A stretch of DNA of 8,229 nt from Thermoplasmata archaeon (GTDB lineage: Bacteria > Actinomycetota > Acidimicrobiia > Acidimicrobiales > Acidimicrobiaceae). The stretch is from positions 1 through 8,229 of the forward strand of contig JAKBHQ010000180.1 in NCBI GenBank assembly GCA_021836665.1, given 5' to 3'. The position numbers and the translations under genes are program-made. Of the stretch, positions 1 to 5,536 are shown one piece after another (position 1 is the stretch's first letter; each line of letters opens with the position of its first letter). The notes under the pieces are model-generated. The model was not told the DNA's origin. It saw only the letters and a list, made by a program, of their open reading frames with translations, and did not search any database.

Positions 1-10
1 TTGTCCTTTT

Positions 11-31
11 TGCCAGATGAGGATTCTGGCA
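11..31. repeat. Perfect 7-bp inverted repeat (hairpin)
   Basis: TGCCAGA at 11-17 pairs perfectly with TCTGGCA at 25-31 across a 7-nt loop. The T-run (7-11) precedes the stem on the plus strand and no T-run follows the stem on either strand, so it does not look like an intrinsic terminator. It lies upstream of the IS256 fragment and could belong to an older mobile element. The role is unknown. Confidence 0.5.
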
Positions 32-163
32 GTGAGCACCTCCCAATCTAGGTTGTGTCTCAAATATTGTGCAATTTCCATTAGATGAATGAAAATCTAG
101 TGGTGGTCATGGTATCTAGGAAGTAGTAAAGAAAAATACCTAGTTACAAAGGAGTTGAGTCCC

Positions 164-442
164 ATGGCCACCACTACTACTAATACTAAAGCACTTTCAG
201 AGCCAGCAAAGGAGATACTTGCTCAAGATGGAGATCTGCTAAGAAATATTATCCAACAAGTCCTACAAGAGATCCTAGAAGCAGAGATGGACCAGGCACT
301 TGGAGCGACGAAATCTGAACGTAGTGATAATAGACGTGGTTATAGAAGTGGTTACTACCCACGAACACTTCTAACAAGAGTAGGCAAAATATCCCTACAG
401 GTTCCAAGGGATAGAGAAGGAAGGTTTTCAATTAAAATTTAG
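164..442 (+). pseudogene. IS256-family (mutator-type) transposase, N-terminal fragment
   Basis: This is the N-terminal part of a DDE transposase of the IS256/mutator family. Family hallmarks are the sequence around LRNIIQQVLQEILEAEMDQA, then GYRSGYY, then RVGKISLQVPRDREGRF. Full-length members are about 400 residues. Here the homology stops just after GRF (near nt 430) and a stop follows at 440-442, so all three DDE catalytic residues are missing and the product cannot transpose. The ATG at 164 is preferred because AAAGGAG (148-154) sits 9 nt upstream; the in-frame TTG at 155 directly abuts that ribosome site. About 100 nt upstream, near 53-80, a stretch containing TATTGTGCAATTT loosely resembles an IS256-type terminal repeat, but I cannot confirm it without the other end. 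Codon use is AT-rich, unlike the resident genes downstream, fitting imported DNA. Confidence 0.85.
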
Positions 443-650
443 GCTATTCAAGCATCAGGATCACAAAAGATACATATGGGCATTTTGCTACAGAACGCCT
501 GAGATTTGGTGCAGCAGGATGGACTCTCTCTTTGGAAAGGGTTCAAGACCATCCAAACAGTTAGACGCTTCACCTTGAAAAACTGTGAAAGTGGAAGTTT
601 CCTAACGATGTGAATCGGAAATTCACAATAAAGCTTCTGACATGCTAATT
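443..650. other. AT-rich stretch without a recognisable gene
   Basis: This stretch follows the breakpoint of the IS256 transposase fragment. One plus-strand frame is open for about 45 codons (from about 445 to the TGA near 581) and reads like protein debris (contains HKRYIWAFCYRTPEIW), but it has no start codon or ribosome site and I cannot place it in a family. It is probably remnant mobile-element DNA. Confidence 0.4.
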
Positions 651-737
651 TGCGGTGGGGGTGATGGGACTCGAACTCACGAACCTCTTTACTGCCGGTT
701 GCTTAGAATAAGGTTGATGTCATCCCACTGAGTCCCG
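651..737 (-). other. Degenerate tRNA-like sequence (tRNA pseudogene or fragment)
   Basis: Read on the minus strand, the 3' part looks like a tRNA: a T-arm with TTCGAGT loop flanked by GTGAG and CCCAT, then CACCCCCA as a would-be acceptor strand with discriminator. Upstream, CTCAGTGGG resembles a D-loop and TTCTAAG resembles the anticodon loop of tRNA-Arg(TCT). I could not fold a complete cloverleaf: the 5' side does not supply a strand complementary to CACCCCC, the T-stem has a mismatch and a wobble, and the anticodon stem does not close. It is therefore more likely a decayed tRNA or a tRNA fragment left at an integration site than a working gene. Confidence 0.35.
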
Positions 738-858
738 GCGAGTGTATCTGACTAGCGACTATGCGTCAGACGGCGAATCACTGACTATTACACAACTTGC
801 GACCCTCGTGGGCAATCGGATAGGCAACTACAAGATCGTCGGGTGGAAGTGATGCTGT

Positions 859-1665
859 TCAATCGTTGGAGGGGTCAAGGAATGCCTTGCACTGTTCGAG
901 CCAGCCCCCGATAATTGCTGCAAAGATGGCAGGTTGTTCGAGAGGGAGATAGTGACCTGCGCTGCTGATACAGGTATAGCTGGCGTAGTCGTAGTTGTCC
1001 GGAGAATCGAAGAGGCTTTTGTAGCCGACGACGCGGTCTCGTTTGCCGGCTACGAAGAAGACGGGGGCGTTGCACGGAGTAACTGCGTCTTCGTCGGAGA
1101 GAGCGAAGCCGTCTGCTCGTAGGAGTGCGAGATAGGCGTCGTCACTGGGTGCATTAACATCCAGTGACGCGACAATCCTGCCGGCAACCTCTCGAGTCTG
1201 TAAGCCGACGGCTTGGGTAAAATGTTGGCGAAGGTGGGAAGGTACCTGATCCAACCATCCCGGGTGTGGGTTCGATGCAAGTACACCGGAGAGATCACGG
1301 TCGCGAGGGTGGATCTTGAAGCCAGTGCAAACCATTAGGAGACCAGCTACCTGGTCGGGGAGTCGACGTGTCACGCCGGCAGCGAGGTAGCCCCCGTAGG
1401 ACCAGCCGAGCAACGCGAACCGTCTCCCGTGGAGCTCAGCTCGGATAGTACCGATGACAGCGTTGAGGACGGCGTCGGATCGCGGCGCGATATGCGCCGG
1501 CGAGTCGCCGGTTCCCGGTAGGTCGACGTAGAGGCGGCGCCAGCCGGATGAATCGGTGACAACAGGCTCGATCGCAGCGGCCATGGCGGTGTGGTCAAAA
1601 CCAAAAGGGGGCAGCACGACGAGCGGTCGGCTGTCGCTCCCATGCGCCTGGAGGTGAAGCAGCAT
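859..1665 (-). CDS. Alpha/beta-fold hydrolase
   Basis: A 268-residue protein of the alpha/beta hydrolase superfamily, close to the usual single-domain length. A catalytic triad can be read in order: nucleophile Ser89 in the elbow GWSYGG (87-92), acid Asp210 in AGKRDRVVG, and His238 in SAGHYLPLEQP. The early VVLPPFG segment is the expected oxyanion-hole strand, and VDLPGTGDS (47-55) is the family's D-x-P-G-x-G-x-S stretch. No signal peptide or membrane segment is visible, so it should be cytoplasmic. Residues about 120-195 form the cap region that sets substrate choice; the substrate cannot be named from sequence alone. The ATG at 1663-1665 lies 5 nt after the stop of the upstream DNA-binding protein, with only a crowded GAGG before it, so translational coupling is likely. 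The two genes form an operon. Confidence 0.85.
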   Translation of the reverse strand: MLLHLQAHGSDSRPLVVLPPFGFDHTAMAAAIEPVVTDSSGWRRLYVDLPGTGDSPAHIAPRSDAVLNAVIGTIRAELHGRRFALLGWSYGGYLAAGVTRRLPDQVAGLLMVCTGFKIHPRDRDLSGVLASNPHPGWLDQVPSHLRQHFTQAVGLQTREVAGRIVASLDVNAPSDDAYLALLRADGFALSDEDAVTPCNAPVFFVAGKRDRVVGYKSLFDSPDNYDYASYTCISSAGHYLPLEQPAIFAAIIGGWLEQCKAFLDPSND

Positions 1666-1670
1666 CGCCT

Positions 1671-2081
1671 CTACGCACTTTCGGCGGTGCGCCCGCCGAT
1701 ATGTGACGATGACCCGGTGTAACCCGGAGGTTTCCGTTCTGGACCATCATGGCCGTCTAACCAGTCGAGAACGGCGCGGCGCGAGAAGCGCCACTCGGTA
1801 CCGAATCGTCGGCCAGGCAGCTCGCCCGAGTGGACACGTACCAAGACGGTATCGTCGTCAAGCTTCAGCAGTCCAGCCAGTTCGGAGAGGGTGAGCACCT
1901 CATCTGGGGCGTCCCTTGGTGCGCCCTCAACTGGTGAAACGTCGCCAGGCATAAGTGCGGACTCAAGCAGATCGTTAACGAGATCCTGCTTGGTACGCCC
2001 AAGAGCGTGGGCCCGGGAGTCGAGTTGACGAGCCCGGGATGTCGGTATGCGGACGAACAGTGCGGTGCGGGTTTCGGACAT
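1671..2081 (-). CDS. Putative two-domain DNA-binding protein (RHH-like + excisionase-type HTH)
   Basis: A 136-residue protein that appears to carry two DNA-binding modules. Residues about 7-43 (FVRIP, then a strand-helix-helix pattern ending in QDLVNDLLESAL) resemble a ribbon-helix-helix domain of the CopG/Arc type. Residues about 62-109 (LTLSELAGLL ... SGELPGRRFGTEWRFSRRAVLDWL) match the excisionase/MerR-like helix-turn-helix fold, with the typical W-R-F/I and terminal L-x-W-L signature. The last 25 residues are polar and probably disordered. It is first in a two-gene operon with the hydrolase and divergent from the oxidoreductase, so a local autoregulator is the simplest role; this is inference. 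There is no Shine-Dalgarno sequence, but TAGGCT (2090-2095) lies 8 nt before the ATG, pointing to a leaderless message. Confidence 0.75.
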   Translation of the reverse strand: MSETRTALFVRIPTSRARQLDSRAHALGRTKQDLVNDLLESALMPGDVSPVEGAPRDAPDEVLTLSELAGLLKLDDDTVLVRVHSGELPGRRFGTEWRFSRRAVLDWLDGHDGPERKPPGYTGSSSHIGGRTAESA

Positions 2082-2089
2082 AAAACCAA

Positions 2090-2118
2090 AGCCTAGTCGG
2101 ATGCTATCCTGATATCAA
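2090..2118 (-). promoter_or_regulatory. Promoter of the regulator-hydrolase operon, probably leaderless
   Basis: On the minus strand, TTGATA (2118-2113) and TAGGCT (2095-2090) are separated by 17 nt, a good spacing for the housekeeping sigma factor. The ATG at 2081-2079 begins 8 nt after the -10 box, so transcription would start at or next to the start codon. The -35 box lies inside the inverted repeat at 2103-2127, so a bound repressor would block it. Confidence 0.45.
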
Positions 2119-2127
2119 TCTGATAGC
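2103..2127. promoter_or_regulatory. Candidate operator in the divergent intergenic region
   Basis: GCTATC (2103-2108) and GATAGC (2122-2127) form a perfect 6-bp inverted repeat with a 13-nt spacer. Inside lies the 8-bp palindrome TGATATCA (2110-2117), and CTGATA occurs twice as a direct repeat (2109-2114 and 2120-2125), 11 bp apart, about one helical turn. The cluster overlaps the -35 box of the leftward promoter and the likely -10 box of the rightward gene. Binding by the adjacent putative DNA-binding protein is inferred. Confidence 0.45.
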
Positions 2128-2129
2128 GT
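2124..2129 (+). promoter_or_regulatory. Possible -10 box of the oxidoreductase gene
   Basis: TAGCGT lies 7 nt upstream of the ATG at 2137, and no Shine-Dalgarno sequence is present. The same hexamer appears as the proposed -10 box of the lipoprotein gene at 4370-4375. No convincing -35 box is seen 17 nt upstream (2101-2106, ATGCTA), so the promoter may be weak or need an activator. Confidence 0.25.
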
Positions 2130-2136
2130 TGGTAAG

Positions 2137-3066
2137 ATGAACCGATTTCGCTTTGGATATCAACTCAGAACCGATGACCCCGTGGTACTTCGCCAACGTG
2201 TGGAAGCGGCAGAGATGGCTGGCTTTGATGTCATCTGTACCTATGATCATCTTGGGCGGCACTTCTCCGCGCTCGAGCCGCTCGCGATTGCTGCAGCATG
2301 GAGCGAGAGGATTCGACTCTGCCCGTTGGTGCTCAACAACGACTTTTACCATCCAGGGATCTTGGCCCAACGTCTAGCGACTTTGGATCGGCTCTCAGGC
2401 GGCCGTCTTGAGGTTGGAATAGGAGCTGGACACGCCTTCCCCGAGTACACGGCGGCCGGCATCGACTTCGACCCTCCGGCGCTGCGCAAGCGCCGCCTTG
2501 CCGAGTCTGTTGGTATTCTTCGTCGCCTCCTCGACGGTGAACAGATTGACTATCATGGCGAATACTACGACCTGAGTGGTTTCACCTCTATCGAGCCACT
2601 GCAAGATCACGTCCCGATTCTCGTCGGAGTAAACGGGCGAGCTGCTCTTGCCCAGGCCGCACGCACAGCCGACATCATTGGGCTGACCATGGTAGGGAAG
2701 ACCCTACCTGACGGCAACGCCCACGCCGTGCGGTGGGAGCCAGAGCGCCTCGATTCCATCGTCGGCTGGATCACCGAACAGGCTGGTGAGCGAGCTGGGC
2801 ACCTCGAGTTGAATGCGCTCGTCCAGGCCGTGGTCATCACCGACGATCGCCGCAAGGCTGCCGAAGAGTTGTCCGCAGAGGTTCCTGGTCTTGAGTTTGA
2901 TCACGCGCTGTCGACTCCGTTCCTCGCACTCGGCACTCACGAAGAGATAGCAGCACACCTCCTCGCCTGTAGAGAACGCTGGGGGATTTCATACTACGTG
3001 GTGCGCGATATTGAGGGCTTCGCTCCGGTTATAGAGATGCTTCGCTCTGTGGACCAATCGTCGTGA
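2137..3066 (+). CDS. LLM-class flavin/F420-dependent oxidoreductase
   Basis: A 309-residue member of the luciferase-like monooxygenase superfamily (TIM barrel), of the kind that in actinobacteria usually uses coenzyme F420 for hydride transfer. Visible family landmarks are RVEAAEMAGFDVICTYDHL (21-39), the block from about residue 58 to 99 ending in QRLATLDRLSGGRLEVGIGAG, the helix RRLAESVGILRRLL (119-132), YHGEYYDL (139-146), and the PILVGVNG strand (160-167). The sequence most resembles the F420-dependent MSMEG_2516-type group, but this is from memory. The substrate is unknown. It is cytoplasmic, with no signal sequence. It is transcribed away from the regulator-hydrolase pair through a shared control region, suggesting a small co-regulated catabolic or detoxification cluster. 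The ATG at 2137 gives a full N-terminus; there is no ribosome site, so the message may be leaderless. Confidence 0.85.
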   Translation: MNRFRFGYQLRTDDPVVLRQRVEAAEMAGFDVICTYDHLGRHFSALEPLAIAAAWSERIRLCPLVLNNDFYHPGILAQRLATLDRLSGGRLEVGIGAGHAFPEYTAAGIDFDPPALRKRRLAESVGILRRLLDGEQIDYHGEYYDLSGFTSIEPLQDHVPILVGVNGRAALAQAARTADIIGLTMVGKTLPDGNAHAVRWEPERLDSIVGWITEQAGERAGHLELNALVQAVVITDDRRKAAEELSAEVPGLEFDHALSTPFLALGTHEEIAAHLLACRERWGISYYVVRDIEGFAPVIEMLRSVDQSS

Positions 3067-3219
3067 CCAGGCTGGTAAGTATTCCACTAACTCTTTTCCA
3101 CCCATCCCAGTAATACGTTTCCATTCATTCCGGAAACTCTTTACCAGTCTTTGGAGTAGGTAGGTGCATCAGACTTGTAACTAGTGCTAAAGGAGTTAAA
3201 GACTGCTAAGCGACAAGGG
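3067..3219. other. Intergenic, no gene seen
   Basis: No credible reading frame is present between the oxidoreductase stop and the first 72-bp repeat copy. A small palindrome ACCAG-G-CTGGT (3066-3076) follows the stop but has too short a loop and no T-run, so it is not a terminator. A 7-bp inverted pair AGTCTTT / AAAGACT spans about 3147-3204 and has no clear role. Confidence 0.4.
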
Positions 3220-3291
3220 CTGACTTGAAATTTGCTTTGGTGTGAATATCAAAGCGAGGTGGAGCCCTAAATGATCTCACTCACCATAGCG
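3220..3291 (+). repeat. 72-bp dispersed repeat, copy 1
   Basis: This segment recurs in direct orientation at 8020-8091 with only two mismatches (3226 T versus C at 8026; 3286 A versus G at 8086), and similarity stops abruptly on both sides. It contains a strong hairpin: GCTTTG (3234-3239) pairs with CAAAGC (3250-3255), extended by G-T, T-A and G-T pairs to a TGAA loop. A second possible stem pairs GGTG (3258-3261) with CACC (3282-3285). Both mismatches lie outside the stems. It sits just upstream of the IS607-type recombinase, so it could be an element end, a structured RNA, or a MITE-like repeat. Confidence 0.85.
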
Positions 3292-3297
3292 GTAGTG

Positions 3298-3329
3298 TTG
3301 CAACAGGTGACGAACATATGTACTACACT
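3298..3329 (+). promoter_or_regulatory. Possible promoter of the IS607-type recombinase
   Basis: TTGCAA (3298-3303) and TACTAC (3321-3326) are 17 nt apart; an alternative -10 box TACACT (3324-3329) lies 8 nt before the GTG at 3338. There is no Shine-Dalgarno sequence. ACTAC (3322-3326) and GTAGT (3335-3339) form a short inverted repeat over the start. Confidence 0.3.
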
Positions 3330-3337
3330 AAACAGTA

Positions 3338-3881
3338 GTGAACTTACCAGGGTGGGCGCTGTCTCAGGGCATAAACCCCCAGACGGCATATAGGTGGTAT
3401 AGGACAGGCAAGATGCCTGTGCCAACCCATAGCGTAGGGAACAAACTTATCCTTGTTGGAGATCTAGAGTTCACGCAACCACAGCAAGGCTCAAGCGTGA
3501 TCTATGCGCGGGTATCCTCATCTGACCAGAAGTCGGACCTTGACCGACAGGTGGCACGAGTACTTATGTGGGCAACCGAAAACAGATACAAGATAGACAA
3601 AGTGGTAACCGAAGTCAGATCAGCTCTCAAGGGTCATAGGTGTAAGTTCCTGGCGCTTTTGGGTGACCCTAACGTAACAACGACTCTGGTTGAGCACCGT
3701 GATCGGTTCTGTCGATTTGGAGCTCAATCAAGACGGCTCGTGGTGGTCGATTCCGCAGAGATGGATGATGATCTCGTGCGTGATGTAACTGAGTTGTTGA
3801 CACTTTTTATGTGCTCGGCTCTATGGCCGTCCTTCGGCGTCAAATAGAGCACAGAATGCTATTGATGCGCTGTGTTCGTGA
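3338..3881 (+). pseudogene. tnpA: IS607-family serine recombinase (TnpA), frameshifted and internally deleted
   Basis: IS607 TnpA is a small serine recombinase with an N-terminal MerR-like helix-turn-helix. Here WALSQGINPQTAYRWYRTG (6-24) is the HTH and VIYARVSSSDQKSDLDRQ (54-71) is the catalytic motif, with Ser60 the nucleophile; VEHRDRFCRFG (118-128) and DDDLVRDVTELLT (143-155) follow. Two lesions are visible. After RFG the family normally has about 10 more residues before the AQ-x-RRLVV strand, so roughly 30 nt are missing near 3721. Then one extra base in the run at 3804-3809 shifts the frame: as written, translation ends at 3847, while skipping one base restores CARLYGRPSASNRAQNAIDALC, the family C-terminus, ending at TGA 3879-3881. 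No tnpB partner follows. The start is the GTG at 3338. It is probably inactive, unless the frameshift is a sequencing error, and the internal deletion remains. Confidence 0.85.
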
Positions 3882-3889
3882 CTGTAGCT

Positions 3890-4169
3890 ATGCGCACCAA
3901 AGCTCAGGCACAACGGGTAGCTGAGCTTATAGGGGGCAGAGTTCTATAAAGATAGTGCTCCAACTTGCAAAGTATCGCTGCCAGGTGACTTTGAGCAATA
4001 CCGTAAGAACGTGGAATCAGTTAGTGTCCTATTCAGACCCTACGACAATGCAGGCAAGCCGGTTCTAAGTAAGTGGACGTTCACCGGTGTGACCTTTGAG
4101 CTTTGCCGGCCAAAGGATTCACTGATTACTTTCAAATCAATCTCCCATTTCTTTCGTGCCAACTCTTAG
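3890..4169 (+). pseudogene. Small unrecognised reading frame split by a frameshift
   Basis: An ATG at 3890 opens a 19-codon frame (starts MRTKAQAQRVAELIGG) that stops at 3947-3949. If one G of the five at 3932-3936 is removed, the frame runs on through AEFYKDSAPTCKVSLPGDFEQ and WTFTGVTFELCRP to the TAG at 4167-4169, giving about 92 residues. The long open downstream part and consistent protein-like composition support a real ancestral gene. I do not recognise the family; it is not an IS607 TnpB N-terminus. It begins 9 nt after the restored recombinase stop, so it may have been a passenger or second gene of the same element. No ribosome site is evident. Confidence 0.35.
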
Positions 4170-4237
4170 CTTCTCCTTGCTCCTAACCATCGTTATTGAT
4201 AGTTCTGAAACAAAGTCTTACCCAAGAGAATTTTCCT

Positions 4238-4316
4238 GGTTGCAAGATTTGATATTCAGTGGTCGAAAGATTTGATATTCAGTGGTCGAAAGATTTGATA
4301 TTCAGTGGTTGCAAGT
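4238..4316. repeat. Three 23-bp tandem repeats plus a partial fourth
   Basis: The 23-bp unit starts at 4238, 4261 and 4284, with a partial fourth at 4307-4316. All three full units share AGATTTGATATTCAGT; units 2 and 3 are identical, starting GGTCGAA, while unit 1 and the partial copy start GGTTGCA. The array ends about 30 nt before the -35 box of the lipoprotein promoter. It could bind a regulator or recombinase, or be iteron-like; there are no spacers, so it is not a CRISPR. Confidence 0.85.
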
Positions 4317-4346
4317 TGTATAGTAGTCACTTGACTCACGGGATTG

Positions 4347-4375
4347 TTGACCTTGCTCTAGCACTTGGCTAGCGT
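4347..4375 (+). promoter_or_regulatory. Candidate promoter of the lipoprotein gene
   Basis: TTGACC (4347-4352) and TAGCGT (4370-4375) are 17 nt apart. The expected start of transcription, near 4382, leaves about 30 nt before the TTG at 4412, with GGGGA (4396-4400) as a possible ribosome site. This favours 4412 over 4385 as the start codon. Confidence 0.4.
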
Positions 4376-4411
4376 GAACATGAGTTGAATTACACGGGGA
4401 TCTGTATCGTT

Positions 4412-4945
4412 TTGAGATCATTCAGGGCATCGATGACCACCGTCGCTATTGCGGTGCTTCCCGTCGTGCTCACAGGCTGCTCATCGAATTCGGCGAGTTC
4501 CTCTCCCACCACGACCACCCCGGTCACGACAACTACTCTAAATCCAGCTGAGACAATCACCACATCAAAGTCTGGCCTCGTGCCGGCACTTTACGCTCCC
4601 GACCCCAAGGTCACGGTTACCCCTTCGCGTAACCTGAAGAATGACCAGAAGGTCACAGTGTCCGTTAGGGGATTTGACTCGGGTGGAACGTTCTTCATTT
4701 CTGAGTGCGCCAGTGCATCCGATGCGAACAGCGCAGGTTGCGGTCGTCAACTTGCGGCACAACCTTTTGGAGTGACCAATAACATCGGGAACGGTTCATA
4801 CACTTTCACTGTCAGTACTTCGGCGGGGATCAAACCTTACAACAAAGCGACCGTACAGTGCACCGACCAGTGCGTGATCGTAGCGACCGTTGGGATTGGC
4901 TATGGATTCGCATATGCGCCGATTGAGTTTGCAAACGGTCAGTGA
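4412..4945 (+). CDS. Secreted lipoprotein with neocarzinostatin-like domain
   Basis: Counted from the TTG at 4412 the product has 177 residues. A short positively charged n-region (RSFR), a hydrophobic core (VAIAVLPVV) and the lipobox LTGC put the lipidated cysteine at residue 23. A Ser/Thr/Pro linker of about 30 residues follows. The mature domain, from about residue 65, reads KVTVTPSRNLKNDQKVTVSV, then GTFFISEC, and ends with CVIVATVG and a final beta strand. Its strand pattern and four cysteines (99, 110, 150, 154; gaps of 11 and 4) match the two-disulfide immunoglobulin-like fold of the neocarzinostatin apoprotein family. That family includes enediyne carriers, but many actinobacterial homologues are plain extracellular proteins; no enediyne genes are nearby, so I infer only an exported, membrane-anchored beta-sandwich protein. 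An upstream in-frame TTG at 4385 would add nine residues and lacks a ribosome site. Confidence 0.75.
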   Translation: MRSFRASMTTVAIAVLPVVLTGCSSNSASSSPTTTTPVTTTTLNPAETITTSKSGLVPALYAPDPKVTVTPSRNLKNDQKVTVSVRGFDSGGTFFISECASASDANSAGCGRQLAAQPFGVTNNIGNGSYTFTVSTSAGIKPYNKATVQCTDQCVIVATVGIGYGFAYAPIEFANGQ

Positions 4946-4971
4946 GGAGATGCTACCGGGAACGCTGCTGA

Positions 4972-5259
4972 AAAAATGATGACTGCACCGGCATTGTGGT
5001 CACCAAGACAGTAAAGCTGACCTACGGCGACACCGCCGGGCATCCAACGGAACCTGCGGTGGATACCTGCAATCCTGGGTGCCGGACTGGTCCAGTTGAC
5101 TTCGACAGTTGTGAGGCCGGCGAGAGTTTCCGATGGCGTAGATGCAAACCAGCTCCCCCCTTGGGCGAACGTGTCCCTCAAACTGCCATCCATCCATCCA
5201 TCCATCCATCCATCCATCCATCCAACCAATGTTGCGCATTGATTGCGGTGATTCTGTGA
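4972..5259 (+). pseudogene. Possible gene remnant running into the CATC repeat
   Basis: A plus-strand frame is open from the TGA at 4969-4971 to the TGA at 5257-5259. Its first part (DDCTGIVVTKTVKLTYGD, then PVDFDSCEAGESF) has GC-rich third positions and looks like a cysteine-containing secreted protein. There is no ribosome site before the only early start (GTG 4996). The lipoprotein frame past its stop reads GDATGNAAEK up to the six-A run at 4971-4976, where one extra A would join it to this frame. It may therefore be the decayed tail or a broken neighbour of the lipoprotein gene. After the repeat it enters unrelated sequence. No homology is recognised. Confidence 0.3.
5186..5224. repeat. 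Tetranucleotide microsatellite, nine CATC units
   Basis: Nine uninterrupted CATC units occupy 5187-5222, with one matching base or two on each side. Because the unit is 4 nt, gain or loss of a unit shifts any reading frame crossing it. The upstream frame (4972-) and the downstream frame (to 5414) differ by exactly the shift that one added unit would correct. Confidence 0.9.
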
Positions 5260-5414
5260 ATCACCAGTCGGAATTTGCCGCGCACTGTGCCGAGACTTCG
5301 GCCGACAAGGCGCTTCTCGAAGGTGGTTTGACCATGGCCTGGACCATCATCGACCTCGCGACAGATGAACAGGAGCGCGACCGACTGATCCGCAGAGTTC
5401 CCGCAATGGACTGA
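5230..5414 (+). CDS. Hypothetical small protein
   Basis: From the ATG at 5230 this encodes 61 residues, rich in acidic and basic side chains, ending in DLATDEQERDRLIRRVPAMD. Codon choice resembles the resident genes (many GAC, CTC, ATC, GCC). The ATG at 5230 directly follows the CATC repeat and has no ribosome site. The internal ATG at 5334 has a good one (GAAGGTGG, 5319-5326, 7 nt upstream) but would leave only 26 residues. It may be a true small protein or the end of a gene whose front is upstream of the repeat in another frame. No family is recognised and no membrane segment is seen. Confidence 0.35.
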
Positions 5415-5536
5415 CGCGGGGTGTCTGTAGTTGGACAAGGCAGTTGTGGGGCTAGGGATGGCGGCCCTGGAGTGATGAGTCCCGTGCTTTGCGCCCTCTA
5501 ACACTTCCGAGTGGCTGGGGTGTCAGATGCCCGGCG

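Noticed and set aside
11..31. Hairpin as an intrinsic terminator
   Set aside because: No T-run follows the stem on either strand.
155..163. TTG at 155 as start of the IS256 transposase fragment
   Set aside because: It directly touches the AAAGGAG ribosome site; the ATG at 164 has proper spacing.
742..852. Plus-strand frame of about 36 codons ending GNYKIVGWK
   Set aside because: Short, no ribosome site, no recognised family, and next to tRNA-like debris.
934..1122. Plus-strand frame inside the hydrolase gene
   Set aside because: Antisense shadow of a gene with an intact catalytic triad.
3066..3076. Palindrome after the oxidoreductase stop as a terminator
   Set aside because: Only one loop base and no T-run.
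4238..4316. CRISPR array
   Set aside because: The 23-bp units are contiguous, with no variable spacers.
4939..5504. Minus-strand frames containing repeated WMDG
   Set aside because: The motif is only the CATC microsatellite translated on the other strand; no ribosome site or homology.
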